64,000 nucleotides of DNA, from NCBI RefSeq assembly GCF_022538185.1, contig NZ_JAKYXC010000006.1:186001-250000 (forward strand). Direction: 5' to 3'. Source of the stretch: Microbacterium sp. CFH 31415 (GTDB taxonomy: Bacteria > Actinomycetota > Actinomycetes > Actinomycetales > Microbacteriaceae). Below are positions 36,605-44,554 of this stretch, in pieces. The stretch's first letter is position 1, and each line of letters starts with the position of its first letter. A model generated the notes under the pieces. It ran no database searches and was not told where the DNA came from. It was given only the letters and a program-made list of their open reading frames with translations. Both the position numbers and the translations under genes were made by a program.

Positions 36605-39301
36605 ATGCCCGTCGATGAGCACGAGTACGACGTCCTGATCGTCGGAGGAGGCCCCGCAGGAATGGCGGCGGCGTCGACGGCGGCGGATGCGGGACTTCGT
36701 ACCGTGCTCATCGACGAGCGTCCCACCCTCGGCGGACAGGTCTACAAGCAGCCCGGACCGGGGATGCGCGTGACCGACGCCAAGGCGATGGGCAAGCAGT
36801 ACCTCGCCGGACGCGAGCTGATCGACGAGGCCGAGGCATCCGATGCGACCGTGCTGCTGCGCACGAGCGTGGTCGACCTCGAGCCCGACCCTGACGGCTG
36901 GGTCGCCATGGCGCACACCGATGGCGATCCGGTCGCGTCGATCCGCGCGCGTCGCGTGATCGTCGCCGCCGGTGCGCACGATCGTCCCGTCGTCTTCCCC
37001 GGCTGGACGCTTCCCGGCGTCATCACCGCCGGCGGACTCCAGACCCTCGCCAAGACCCAGTCGTTCATCCCCGGCCAGCGGACCGTCTTCGCCGGCTCGG
37101 GCCCCGTCGCACTCGCCTTCCCGGCGCAGCTCGCCGGGTTCGGGGCGAACATCGTCACCGCGCTCGAAGCGGGCCCCGCGCCGTCGCCGGTCGATCTCGC
37201 GAAGATCGCCGCCGTCGCGCCCGGCAACGTCGGGCTGCTGATGGATGCCGCGAAGTACCAGTCCTCGCTCATCGCGCACCGCATCCCGCTTCGCTACCGC
37301 CGCATGGTGGTCCGCGCCGAGGGCGACGGGCGCGTCGAGCGGGTCGTGCACGCGCGCGTCGACTCGCAGTGGCGCGTCATCCCCGGCACCGAGGAGTCGG
37401 TCGACGCCGACGTCCTCTGCGTCGGCTACGGATTCACCCCGAGCGGAGAGCTGCTGCGCCTCGCCGGCGCGAGCTTCGACACCGTCGAAGACCTGGGCGG
37501 CCCCGTCGTCCGCAAAGACGAATGGTGCCGCACCGAGGTCGCCGGCGTGTACGCGGCCGGTGACGGCGCCGGCGTCGAGGGCTCGGCGGTCGCCGCCGAC
37601 GAAGGGCGCATCGCCGCCTACGCCGTCGCACAGGACGCCGGCCTGCTGACTGCCGGGGCGGCGTCCGCCGCGGCCCGCCCGCTCCTGCGCCGGCTGGCCC
37701 GCCGCCGGGCGCTCACCCGCGCCACGCAGCGCATGTACGGCGTCGGCGACGGAGTCTTCGCTCTCGCGGATGCCGACACCACCGTCTGCCGCTGCGAGGG
37801 CGTCGTGCAGGCCGAGGTTCAGGCTGCGGTCGACACGGCCCCCGAGATCAGCGCCGTCAAGGCGCTCACCCGCGCCGGCATGGGACCCTGCCAGGGCCGG
37901 ATGTGCGGCCGGCACATCGCCGCCATGATCGCCGAGAAGAGCGGCGTGCCCATGGCCGAGGTGGCCCCCGCCACCCCCCGCATGCCCGTGCGGCCGGTCG
38001 GCATCGGCGCGATCGCCGACGCGAACGTGGTCGATCCGGGTCTCTTCCAGCGCAAGGACGACGCGCCCCTCGAACCGGAGCGCACCGACGTCGTCCTCTC
38101 CGAGATCGTCGGGCGGACCGGCGGCCCGGTCACCGACACCGACGTGCTGGTGATCGGCGGCGGCATCGCCGGCACCGCGGTCGCCTACTACCTCGCCAAG
38201 GGCGGAGTGGAGGTCGAACTCGTCGATCGCGGACAGCTCAACCGCGAAGCATCCGGAACCAACGCCGGAAGCTTCCACTTCCAGCTCGCCATCCACCAGC
38301 TGTCGGGCGCCGGCACCGACGCCGACCGTGCACGCCTGCTGAGCGACGCGCGGGCGAGCGTCGAGGCGTACGACCTATGGAAGACGCTGAGCGACGAGCT
38401 CGCCGCCGACGTCGGCCTGCACCAGACCGGCGGTTGGATGGTCGCAGAGACCCCCGAGCAGCTCACGCTCCTGCACGAGAAGCACCTGCTCGAAGAAGAG
38501 GCCGGCATCCACACCGAGGTCCTCACCGGGGCCGAGCTGCGCAATCGCGCGCCATACTTCTCCGACCGGGTGATCGGCGCGACGTACTGCGACCTCGAAG
38601 GGCACGCCAACCCCCTGATCGTGGCGCCGCTGTATGCGCGCCGAGCGGTCGAGCACGGGGCGCGCGTGCGCACCCGCGCCGAGGTCTTCTCGATCGACAT
38701 CGACGAGTCCTCGGCTGCGCACCGCTTCATCGTGCGCACGAACTCGGGCACGATCCGCGCCCGTCGTGTCGTCAACTGCGGCGGCGGCTGGGCGGGCGAC
38801 CTGGGCGAGATGGTCGGCCTCAAGTTCCCGATCCGTCGCGAGGGTCTGCACGTCAACGTCACCGAGGCGCGCACCCCGCTGCTGCCGTCGATGGTGCAGC
38901 ACATCGGCCGCCGGCTGACCCTCAAGCAGACGCACCACGGCTCGTTCATCATCGGAGGCGGCTGGCCCACCCCGTACACCGGCTACCCCCGCCGCTACCC
39001 GACGACGTGGAACAGCGCCGCCGGCAACCTGCGCGTCGCCCTCGACGTGGTGCCGCAGCTCGAAGACGTCCGCGTCGTGCGCACGTGGTCGGGAGTGATC
39101 GCGTTCACCGACGACTACTCTCCGATCGTCGGGGAGTCTGTTCAGGTGCCCGGCTACTTCGCCTGCGTCGCCTCGACCGGCTTCACCTTCTCTCCCATCT
39201 ACGCTCGGCAGATCGCCGAGATGATCCTCGACCCGGCCGAGGCATCCCCGTTCGACGAGCGATTCTCGCTCGATCGCACGGTGGAGCGCGCTCGCGCCTG
39301 A
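36605..39301 (+). CDS. Fused FAD-dependent dehydrogenase: HcnB-like plus HcnC-like in one chain
   Basis: This 898-residue flavoprotein has three parts. Residues 1-380 are a pyridine-nucleotide-disulfide-type FAD domain (VLIVGGGPAGMAAAS near 10-24, IVAAGAHDRPVVFPGWTLPG). Residues about 390-450 are a BFD-type [2Fe-2S] cysteine cluster (CRCEG near 395, GPCQGRMCG near 428-436). Residues about 512-898 are a D-amino-acid-oxidase-type domain (VLVIGGGIAGTAVAYYLAKG near 518). In HcnABC, opine oxidase OoxAB and D-hydroxyproline dehydrogenase these are separate subunits. Here the two flavin subunits are one gene, with the ferredoxin-like subunit at 40292. Likely reaction: oxidation of an imino or secondary amino acid at the membrane or in the cytoplasm. 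Confidence 0.88.
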   Translation: MPVDEHEYDVLIVGGGPAGMAAASTAADAGLRTVLIDERPTLGGQVYKQPGPGMRVTDAKAMGKQYLAGRELIDEAEASDATVLLRTSVVDLEPDPDGWVAMAHTDGDPVASIRARRVIVAAGAHDRPVVFPGWTLPGVITAGGLQTLAKTQSFIPGQRTVFAGSGPVALAFPAQLAGFGANIVTALEAGPAPSPVDLAKIAAVAPGNVGLLMDAAKYQSSLIAHRIPLRYRRMVVRAEGDGRVERVVHARVDSQWRVIPGTEESVDADVLCVGYGFTPSGELLRLAGASFDTVEDLGGPVVRKDEWCRTEVAGVYAAGDGAGVEGSAVAADEGRIAAYAVAQDAGLLTAGAASAAARPLLRRLARRRALTRATQRMYGVGDGVFALADADTTVCRCEGVVQAEVQAAVDTAPEISAVKALTRAGMGPCQGRMCGRHIAAMIAEKSGVPMAEVAPATPRMPVRPVGIGAIADANVVDPGLFQRKDDAPLEPERTDVVLSEIVGRTGGPVTDTDVLVIGGGIAGTAVAYYLAKGGVEVELVDRGQLNREASGTNAGSFHFQLAIHQLSGAGTDADRARLLSDARASVEAYDLWKTLSDELAADVGLHQTGGWMVAETPEQLTLLHEKHLLEEEAGIHTEVLTGAELRNRAPYFSDRVIGATYCDLEGHANPLIVAPLYARRAVEHGARVRTRAEVFSIDIDESSAAHRFIVRTNSGTIRARRVVNCGGGWAGDLGEMVGLKFPIRREGLHVNVTEARTPLLPSMVQHIGRRLTLKQTHHGSFIIGGGWPTPYTGYPRRYPTTWNSAAGNLRVALDVVPQLEDVRVVRTWSGVIAFTDDYSPIVGESVQVPGYFACVASTGFTFSPIYARQIAEMILDPAEASPFDERFSLDRTVERARA

Positions 39302-39305
39302 CCCA

Positions 39306-39335
39306 GACCAGAACTACGAAGACCAGAACTACGAA
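39306..39335 (+). repeat. Perfect 15-bp tandem duplication
   Basis: GACCAGAACTACGAA occurs at 39306-39320 and again at 39321-39335, head to tail without a gap, in the 49-nt space between the FAD dehydrogenase and the DapA-family gene. It ends just before the AGGAG ribosome-binding site of the latter. It may be a slippage duplication; no regulatory role is evident. Confidence 0.8.
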
Positions 39336-39350
39336 CAGGAGCAGCTGCTG

Positions 39351-40295
39351 ATGGATCGCAACGACGTCGACTGGGCGGGGTACTTCCCCGCCGTCGTCAC
39401 CCCGTTCACCGAGTCGGGCGCACTCGACACCGACACGCTGCACGCGCTCATCGAGCAGTATGCCGAACGTGGCATGCACGGCGTCGTCGTGAACGGCACG
39501 TGCGGCGAGTGGTTCTCGCAGAGCGTCGACGAGCGCAAGGCCGTGGCAGAGACCGCGGTCGCCGCCGCGGCGGGACGCATGCGTGTTCTCATCGGCTGCA
39601 CCTCGAACACCGCCGAGAACGTGCAGGGGCTCGCCTCGCACGCCCTCGGCGCCGGTGCCGACGGGGTTCTGGCATCGCCACCGCCGTACATCAAGCTGTT
39701 CCCGAACGAGGTCGTCGCCTGGTACGAAGACATCAGCGAGCGCGTGGGCGGACCGCTCGTGGTCTACAACTGGCCGCATGGAACGGGAATCGACATCGAC
39801 AGCGACCTGGCCGACCGGCTCGCCGACATCGACGCGGTCGTCGCGATCAAGGACAGCACCCCGAACGCCGAACAGTTCTTCGAGACGTCCCGCCGCGTGC
39901 GCGACCGGGTGCGCGTGTTCGGCCCGTACATGTCGGCGCGCGGCGTCGAGGTTCTCCGCAACGAAGGCGGCGACGGCTTCGTCGGCGGCGGATCGCTGAA
40001 CGGCCGTCCCGACCCCGAGTTCTGGGAGAACTACTGGGAGGGCGACTTCGCCCCGATGGAGGAGTACGCCCGGCGTGCCGACCGCCTCTTCCCGAAGCTG
40101 TGGCTGCCGGGCGGCTGGGCGGGGCTGTACGGGTCCTACCAGGCGCAGCTGAAGGCGCTCATGCACATGCTCGGCCAGCCCGCCGGGCACGTCCGCCGGC
40201 CGCGTCTGCCCGTCACCGACGAGGCCGACCTCGCCACCATGCGGGCCGTGCTCGTCGAGGAGGGCCTGCTGCAGCCGGAGACGAGCCGGGCATGA
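39351..40295 (+). CDS. Dihydrodipicolinate synthase (DapA)-family lyase/deaminase
   Basis: This 314-residue class I aldolase-fold enzyme has Schiff-base lysine K167 (VAIKDSTPN), catalytic tyrosine Y139 (VVYNWPHG) and the substrate-binding NGTCGEWFSQS loop (equivalent of the GTTGE motif). Family members include 4-hydroxy-tetrahydrodipicolinate synthase, N-acetylneuraminate lyase and 1-pyrroline-4-hydroxy-2-carboxylate deaminase. Next to a D-hydroxyproline-dehydrogenase-like enzyme and an amino-acid importer, the deaminase role is the most attractive guess, though the window contains no hydroxyproline epimerase. AGGAG upstream supports the ATG at 39351. Confidence 0.87.
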   Translation: MDRNDVDWAGYFPAVVTPFTESGALDTDTLHALIEQYAERGMHGVVVNGTCGEWFSQSVDERKAVAETAVAAAAGRMRVLIGCTSNTAENVQGLASHALGAGADGVLASPPPYIKLFPNEVVAWYEDISERVGGPLVVYNWPHGTGIDIDSDLADRLADIDAVVAIKDSTPNAEQFFETSRRVRDRVRVFGPYMSARGVEVLRNEGGDGFVGGGSLNGRPDPEFWENYWEGDFAPMEEYARRADRLFPKLWLPGGWAGLYGSYQAQLKALMHMLGQPAGHVRRPRLPVTDEADLATMRAVLVEEGLLQPETSRA

Positions 40296-40618
40296 GCTCG
40301 GGAAGGGTCGCCGGACACGGCCTCGAGCGCGGACGCCGCGTCGAGATCCTCATCGACGGCGAACCGGCAGAGGCGTACGAGGGTGAGAGCGTCGCGGCGG
40401 CCGTCATGGCCGGCCGCGGCCTCGGCCTGCGCCAGACCGGCGACGCCGACCCCCGCGGGTACTACTGCGGCATGGGCGTGTGCTTCGACTGCGTGATGGT
40501 GGTCGACGGCGTGCCTCAGACACGGACCTGCGTCACCTGGGTGCGCGACGGCATGACGGTGGAGCACCAGGTCGGGTCGGGCACGGCCGCCGACGCCGAG
40601 GCCGCGCACGGCCACTGA
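40292..40618 (+). CDS. [2Fe-2S] ferredoxin-like subunit (HcnA/OoxC type)
   Basis: This 108-residue small iron-sulfur subunit has four cysteines in the pattern C59-x4-C64-x2-C67-x12-C80 (YYCGMGVCFDC ... TRTC). The pattern matches the N-terminal plant-type ferredoxin module of HcnA and the corresponding subunits of opine and D-hydroxyproline dehydrogenases. ATG at 40292 overlaps the DapA-family stop. It should accept electrons from the fused FAD protein encoded two genes upstream. No terminator-like hairpin was found directly after it. Confidence 0.88.
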   Translation: MSSGRVAGHGLERGRRVEILIDGEPAEAYEGESVAAAVMAGRGLGLRQTGDADPRGYYCGMGVCFDCVMVVDGVPQTRTCVTWVRDGMTVEHQVGSGTAADAEAAHGH

Positions 40619-40670
40619 CGGGTCTCGCCAGGCAGCGGCATCCGGATTCCCTCGTGCGGCTGCTCACCTC

Positions 40671-40719
40671 TTTCGCAGAATCGCGCCGCTTTCGCAGACT
40701 ATCGCCCGAATACTGCGAA
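40671..40719. repeat. Short repeats around TTTCGCAGA
   Basis: TTTCGCAGA occurs at 40671-40679 and 40690-40698, each followed by a TCGC-containing stretch, and the inverted form ACTGCGAA lies at about 40712-40719. They sit exactly between the [2Fe-2S] gene and the Ig-like gene remnant and could mark a rearrangement endpoint or act as weak transcription-ending structure. Confidence 0.4.
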
Positions 40720-41190
40720 GACCGCGCGTAGGTCGTGTACTGGGTCTTGGCGCCGGTGACTTTCACGGTGATGGTCGAACCACGGTGCGCCGCGGAAAGC
40801 AGGAGTCTCGCTGTTGTCGCACCGGCGATGGGTTTTCCGTTCGCGAACCACTGATAGCGCAGCACGGTACCGGGCATCCATTCGCCGGGCACAGCCGTCA
40901 GAACACTGCCGACCACTGCCGTGCCGGTGATGGCGGGATAGCTGATCTTGGCGATAAGCGTCGTGGCCGTGGACGGGCGGGTGACGGTTGCGTAGCCGGT
41001 CTTGCGCCCCTGGGCGCGGACGGTGATGCGGGCATCCCGGTCAGCGGCGACGAGCTGGTACGTCTGTCCCGTCGCACCGGTGATAGCAACCGAGTTGCGG
41101 TACCACTGGTACGTGAATGTGGTGCCTGTCGTCCACGATCCGGGCGATGCAGTGAGTGTGCGGCCGACGGTTGCAGAACCGGTGATCTTC
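40720..41190 (-). pseudogene. Remnant of a secreted protein with Ig-like repeats
   Basis: Minus-strand translation shows two copies of an actinobacterial cell-surface repeat: ITGSATVGRTLTASPGSW, then TFTYQWYRNSVAITGATG; and ITGTAVVGSVLTAVPGEW, then LRYQWFANGKPIAGATTA. Each ends in ITV-x-x-x-G-x-KT. No start codon with signal peptide lies upstream and the frame runs past the second repeat into the antisense of the [2Fe-2S] gene without a sensible end. Both ends of the original gene are therefore missing. Boundaries are approximate. Confidence 0.65.
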
Positions 41191-41194
41191 GGCG

Positions 41195-41418
41195 ACGCGC
41201 TGCACATCCAGCCGTACGACACCTTCGAACTGGTCGATCGGCTGATCGTGCCGACGCATCCCGACCGCGACACTCAGCCGCACATCCCTGCGGACGGGGA
41301 GGCGAGCGTTCCCGAGATCGAGGTCGACGAGAACGTCGCCCCGCGACCCGAAGAGGAAATCGCCGACGTCGCCCGCGCGGAGCCCGACACGACCGACCAC
41401 AGTCACCCCGTCGACTGA
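41195..41418 (+). pseudogene. Possible C-terminal gene remnant with acidic tail
   Basis: A plus-strand frame from about 41195 to the stop at 41416-41418 reads ALHIQPYDTFELVDRLIVPT, followed by an acidic, proline-rich end (EIEVDENVAPRPEEE, then TDDHS-like residues). It looks like the genuine C-terminus of some protein and is followed after about 20 nt by a terminator-like hairpin. Upstream the same frame enters the antisense of the Ig-like repeats, so the rest of the gene is gone. The family was not recognised. Confidence 0.4.
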
Positions 41419-41437
41419 GCAAGCCGCGTGACAACGA

Positions 41438-41467
41438 AGCCCCGCGCGACAGGGTCGGGCGGGGGCT
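41438..41467 (+). terminator. Terminator-like hairpin
   Basis: AGCCCC (41438-41443) pairs with GGGGCT (41462-41467), and the inner bases CGCGCGA/TCGGGCG extend the stem with one bulge and one mismatch around an AGGG loop. It is followed by CGCTTGGGTATC rather than a clean T-run. Its place 20 nt after an open-frame end suggests it is the old terminator of the deleted gene; it may also stop readthrough in either direction. Confidence 0.5.
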
Positions 41468-41594
41468 CGCTTGGGTATCTCAGTTATCGCGGCTCATGAT
41501 CTGTGTCCTTCCCTCGGGATGGCGACCCTAGCCAGCGACGCGGGCTTCCACAATGGCCGTTGCTGCGTTGGCCAGCTGAGGGGAGCGTGTCGGT

Positions 41595-42188
41595 GTGAGG
41601 GATTACGGTTCGAAGATGGTCGCCGTTTCTGCCAAGCCCGAGTTGCGCGTCGACACCGTCGAGGAATGGGAGCAGTGGCTGGAGTCCGATCCAGATCCCG
41701 ACGGAGTGAGGCTGCGCGTCCGCAAGGTCGCGTCGAACAAGCCGGGCATCACCTACGCCGAAGCGTTGGACGTCGCGTTGTGCTTCGGGTGGATCGACGG
41801 GCAGAAGCAGTCGTTGGATGCCGACTACTTCCTGCAGGTCTTCACGCCGCGGCGGCCTCGCGGGGTGTGGTCGAAGGTCAACGTCGAGCACGCCGCCAGA
41901 CTGATCGAGGCGGGCCGGATGCGACCCGGCGGTCACCGTGAGATCGAACGGGCGAAGGCAGATGGGCGGTGGGATGCCGCCTACCGGCAGAGCGACGGGG
42001 AGGTGCCGGCCGAACTCCAGGCGGCGCTCGACGCCGACCCCGCGATCGCCGCTGCGTTCGCGGCGCAGTCCGCGCAGAACCGCTTCGCGATGGCGTTCCG
42101 CGTGGCCAGTCTCAAACGGCCGGAGTCCCGTACTGCCCGCGTCGCTCAGTACGTCGCGATGCTCGCGCGGGGCGAGACGCTCCACTGA
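41595..42188 (+). CDS. YdeI/OmpD-associated family protein
   Basis: This 197-residue protein has the family pattern EEWEQWLESDPDPDGVRLRV near the N-terminus, ITYAEALDVALCFGWIDGQ, VFTPRRPRGVWSKVNVEHAARL and a helical C-terminus (FAAQSAQNRFAMAFRVASLK). These small cytoplasmic proteins are widespread and linked loosely to bacteriocin or stress protection, with no known enzymology. The GTG at 41595 is one option; ATG at 41616 would give a protein 7 residues shorter. It stands alone between gene remnants. Confidence 0.78.
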   Translation: MRDYGSKMVAVSAKPELRVDTVEEWEQWLESDPDPDGVRLRVRKVASNKPGITYAEALDVALCFGWIDGQKQSLDADYFLQVFTPRRPRGVWSKVNVEHAARLIEAGRMRPGGHREIERAKADGRWDAAYRQSDGEVPAELQAALDADPAIAAAFAAQSAQNRFAMAFRVASLKRPESRTARVAQYVAMLARGETLH

Positions 42189-42572
42189 GTCACACGGGAG
42201 GCAAGATCGTCCGGGGATTACACACCGGGTCCTGGATGCTGGCTAGTCCCGGTGTTCCTCGTGGCTACATGGCGGCCCGCGCACCAACCTGTCCCACGCC
42301 CGTCGGTCACACGGGCTCGGTCGCAGAACTGGGCGTCGCGATCACCCGAGGCCGATTCTGGCCGCCATGGCCGCTGGTAGTGCACCGCCTTGACGCTCAG
42401 GCTCAGTTGGCACCTTGACGTCGCGCGGCGCCGCTTGAGTAGCGGCATCTGGTCTGCGTCCGTGCACAACGTCGGCGATCCGACCGGATTCGACAGTGTC
42501 GGATGCCGTGGCACGGCGCGTCGCCCGAGAACTCCGAGGTTGTGCACAACCTCACCGCGGCGAATGCCCGCC
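42189..42572. other. Intergenic stretch with no recognised gene
   Basis: This 384-nt region lies between the YdeI-like gene and the convergent oxidoreductase gene. Short frames on both strands have no ribosome-binding sites or recognisable motifs. It contains GTGCACAAC at 42462-42470 and the perfect palindrome at 42536-42553. Its lower coding signal suggests decayed sequence. Confidence 0.5.
42536..42553. repeat. Perfect 18-bp palindrome GAGGTTGTGCACAACCTC
   Basis: The two halves GAGGTTGTG and CACAACCTC are exact reverse complements with no spacer. The palindrome lies about 20 nt beyond the stop of the minus-strand oxidoreductase gene. As RNA it could fold into a 7-bp stem with a TGCA loop, but no T-run follows. 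It could equally be an operator or a site left by recombination. Confidence 0.7.
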
Positions 42573-43655
42573 TCAGGGGATGGACTCGATGTACTTGGCG
42601 CGGTTGTACTGCCACGGCCAAGCCAGCTCGCCGCCCAGCGCAGCGGCGGCGCGGAGCGGGAACGTCGGCTCGCGCAGGAACTGCCGGGCGACGTAGACGA
42701 CGTCCGCGTCGCCGGCTCCGAGCGCGGCCTCCGCCTGCTCCGGCGTCGTGATGAGACCGGCCACGCCGACGGGGAGGTCGATCGCGTCTCGCACCTCGCG
42801 CGAGAGCGGCTGCTGGTATCCGGGACCGGCGGGGATCTGCTGGTCGGGGCTGTTCCCCCCCGACGAGACGCTCACCAGGTCGACGCCCTCGATGCCCCGG
42901 AGGGTCTCGATCGTGTCGGCGACGGTGACGCCGCCCGGCACCCACTCGGTCGCCGAGATCCGCAGCACGAGCGGCATGTCTGCGGGGATGCGATCACGCA
43001 CGGCGGCGATGACCTCGCGCAGCAGGCGGTCGCGACGGCGGGCGTCGCCGCCGTACTCGTCCGTGCGCTGGTTCGACGTCGGCGACAGGAACTGTCCCAG
43101 GAGGTACCCGTGCGCGGCGTGGATCTCCACCAGGTCGAAGCCGGCCTCAACGGCACGCGTCGCCGCGTCGGCGTAGTCCGAGACGACCTTGGCGATCCCT
43201 TCGGCGTCGAGCTCGATCGGGGTGGTGAACGGGCCGTATGCGACCGGTGACGGTCCGACCGTCGTCCAGCCGCCCTCATCCTCGGGAACGGACCCGCGAC
43301 CGCGCGTGGGAGGATACGTCGCGGCCTTGCGGCCGGCATGCGAGAGCTGGATGCCGATCCGGCTGTCCATCCCATGGACGAAGTCGACGACCCGGCGCCA
43401 CGCGGCCGTGTGCTCGTCGCTCCAGATGCCGGCGTCGTCCGGGCTGATCCGTCCTTCGGGAGAGACCGCGGTCGCCTCGGTCATGATGAGCCCGGCGCGG
43501 CCGATGGCGAACGACCCCAGATGCACGAGGTGCCAGTCGCTCGGCATCCCGTCGACCGAGGAGTACATGCACATGGGCGCGACCCACAGCCGGTGCGGGA
43601 GGGTGAGCCCGTTGATCGTGATGGGCTCGAACAGGCGGGGCTTCAGGCGGGGCAC
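42573..43655 (-). CDS. NADH:flavin oxidoreductase, Old Yellow Enzyme (YqjM) type
   Basis: This 360-residue TIM-barrel FMN enzyme has LPHRLWVAPMCMYSS with the regulatory cysteine of YqjM-like members, RAGLIMTEATAVSPEGRIS (FMN loop), and IHAAHGYLLGQFLSPTSNQR followed by TDEYGG, a universal family motif. ARQFLREPTFP sits near the C-terminus. It reduces activated carbon-carbon double bonds with NAD(P)H. It is downstream of the IclR gene on the same strand (52-nt gap), so it probably belongs to that regulatory unit. The physiological substrate is unknown. Confidence 0.92.
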   Translation of the reverse strand: MPRLKPRLFEPITINGLTLPHRLWVAPMCMYSSVDGMPSDWHLVHLGSFAIGRAGLIMTEATAVSPEGRISPDDAGIWSDEHTAAWRRVVDFVHGMDSRIGIQLSHAGRKAATYPPTRGRGSVPEDEGGWTTVGPSPVAYGPFTTPIELDAEGIAKVVSDYADAATRAVEAGFDLVEIHAAHGYLLGQFLSPTSNQRTDEYGGDARRRDRLLREVIAAVRDRIPADMPLVLRISATEWVPGGVTVADTIETLRGIEGVDLVSVSSGGNSPDQQIPAGPGYQQPLSREVRDAIDLPVGVAGLITTPEQAEAALGAGDADVVYVARQFLREPTFPLRAAAALGGELAWPWQYNRAKYIESIP

Positions 43656-43707
43656 TCGGGTTCCTTCGGTCGTGCGGTGGTTCGGTCGTGCAGGGGGCGG
43701 CGCCGGC

Positions 43708-44511
43708 TCACTCGTAGGTGCGGCGGCGGCGGAGAAGGGAGAGGTCGGCGCTGATCATCGAGGTCGACTCCAGCAGCTGCGGGAGGTACTCCTCGACGAG
43801 CTGCTCGACCGACATCCGAGACGTCGACACCGAGATGTTCACGGCGCTGACGTAGCGGCCGTCGGCGCCGACGACCGGGGCGGCGATGGAGCGCGCCCCC
43901 AGGTCGACCTCTTGGTTGTTGAGCGACCAGCCCTGCGCGCGGACCTCGGCGATCTTGTCGCGCAGCTCGTGCTCGTCGACGATCGTGGCCGGCGAGAGCT
44001 TCTCGCGGGGATAGGTGCGCAGGTATTCATCGAGCCGGGCGTCGTCGAACTCCGACAGCAGCACGCGGCCCGTTGAGGTGCAGAAGGCAGGCAAGCGCCG
44101 ACCGATGCCGAGCCGGATCGGCATGATCGTCTCGGCCGCGGCGCGCGCCACGTACACGACGTCGCCGTCGTCGTACTCGCACGCCGAGACCGACTCGCCG
44201 ATCCGCGCCGACAGGCGACGCAGGTGGTCCTGGGTGATGTCGATGCTCGACGACGACGACAGGAAGGCGTAGCCGAGATCGAGCACGCGCGGTCGCAGAT
44301 AGAAGCGGTTCTGGCGGCTTCCGACGTAGCCGAGCGTCTCAAGCGTCAGGAGAGCCCGGCGCACCGACGCCCGGCTGAGGCCCGTGGCTTTCGAGACGTC
44401 CGCGAGCGACAGCAGGTCGCGCTCGTTCGAGAACGCCCGGATGACGGCGAGCCCACGGTCGAGGGACTGGATGAACTCACCCGACTTGCGGTCGCTCTCG
44501 GTGTCGAACAT
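43708..44511 (-). CDS. IclR family transcriptional regulator
   Basis: This is a 267-residue regulator of the PcaR/PobR-like branch. The winged helix-turn-helix (LADVSKATGLSRASVRRALL) lies near residues 38-57, and the effector domain has VVYVARAAAETIMPIRLGIG, LPAFCTSTGRVLLSEF and EVDLGARSIAAPVVGADG. The branch senses small aromatic or organic acids and binds inverted repeats. It lies between an aldehyde dehydrogenase and an Old Yellow Enzyme on the same strand. It is the most plausible owner of the related operators at 33018-33051 and 46092-46125; that link is inference. Confidence 0.9.
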   Translation of the reverse strand: MFDTESDRKSGEFIQSLDRGLAVIRAFSNERDLLSLADVSKATGLSRASVRRALLTLETLGYVGSRQNRFYLRPRVLDLGYAFLSSSSSIDITQDHLRRLSARIGESVSACEYDDGDVVYVARAAAETIMPIRLGIGRRLPAFCTSTGRVLLSEFDDARLDEYLRTYPREKLSPATIVDEHELRDKIAEVRAQGWSLNNQEVDLGARSIAAPVVGADGRYVSAVNISVSTSRMSVEQLVEEYLPQLLESTSMISADLSLLRRRRTYE

Positions 44512-44536
44512 GTCGGCGGCCCTTCGTCAGTCTGCA

Positions 44537-44554
44537 GACGGCCGGCCGGCCGTC
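44537..44554. repeat. Perfect palindrome GACGGCCGGCCGGCCGTC
   Basis: This exact 18-bp palindrome overlaps the aldehyde dehydrogenase stop codon (minus strand) and lies 26 nt before the IclR start. It can form a GC-rich hairpin (7-bp stem, GGCC loop) that may reduce readthrough into the regulator gene. No T-run follows. Confidence 0.5.

Noticed and set aside
35996..38296. 766-codon minus-strand frame opposite the binding protein and FAD dehydrogenase
   Set aside because: No recognisable domain, and it covers two well-supported plus-strand genes.
40671..40719. Spaced TTTCGCAGA repeats as a CRISPR-like array
   Set aside because: Only two direct copies of 9 nt plus one inverted copy; spacer and repeat lengths are wrong and no cas genes are present.
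42218..42547. 109-codon minus-strand frame in the intergenic stretch
   Set aside because: No ribosome-binding site, no family resemblance and atypical composition; I could not support a transposase or other mobile-element remnant there.
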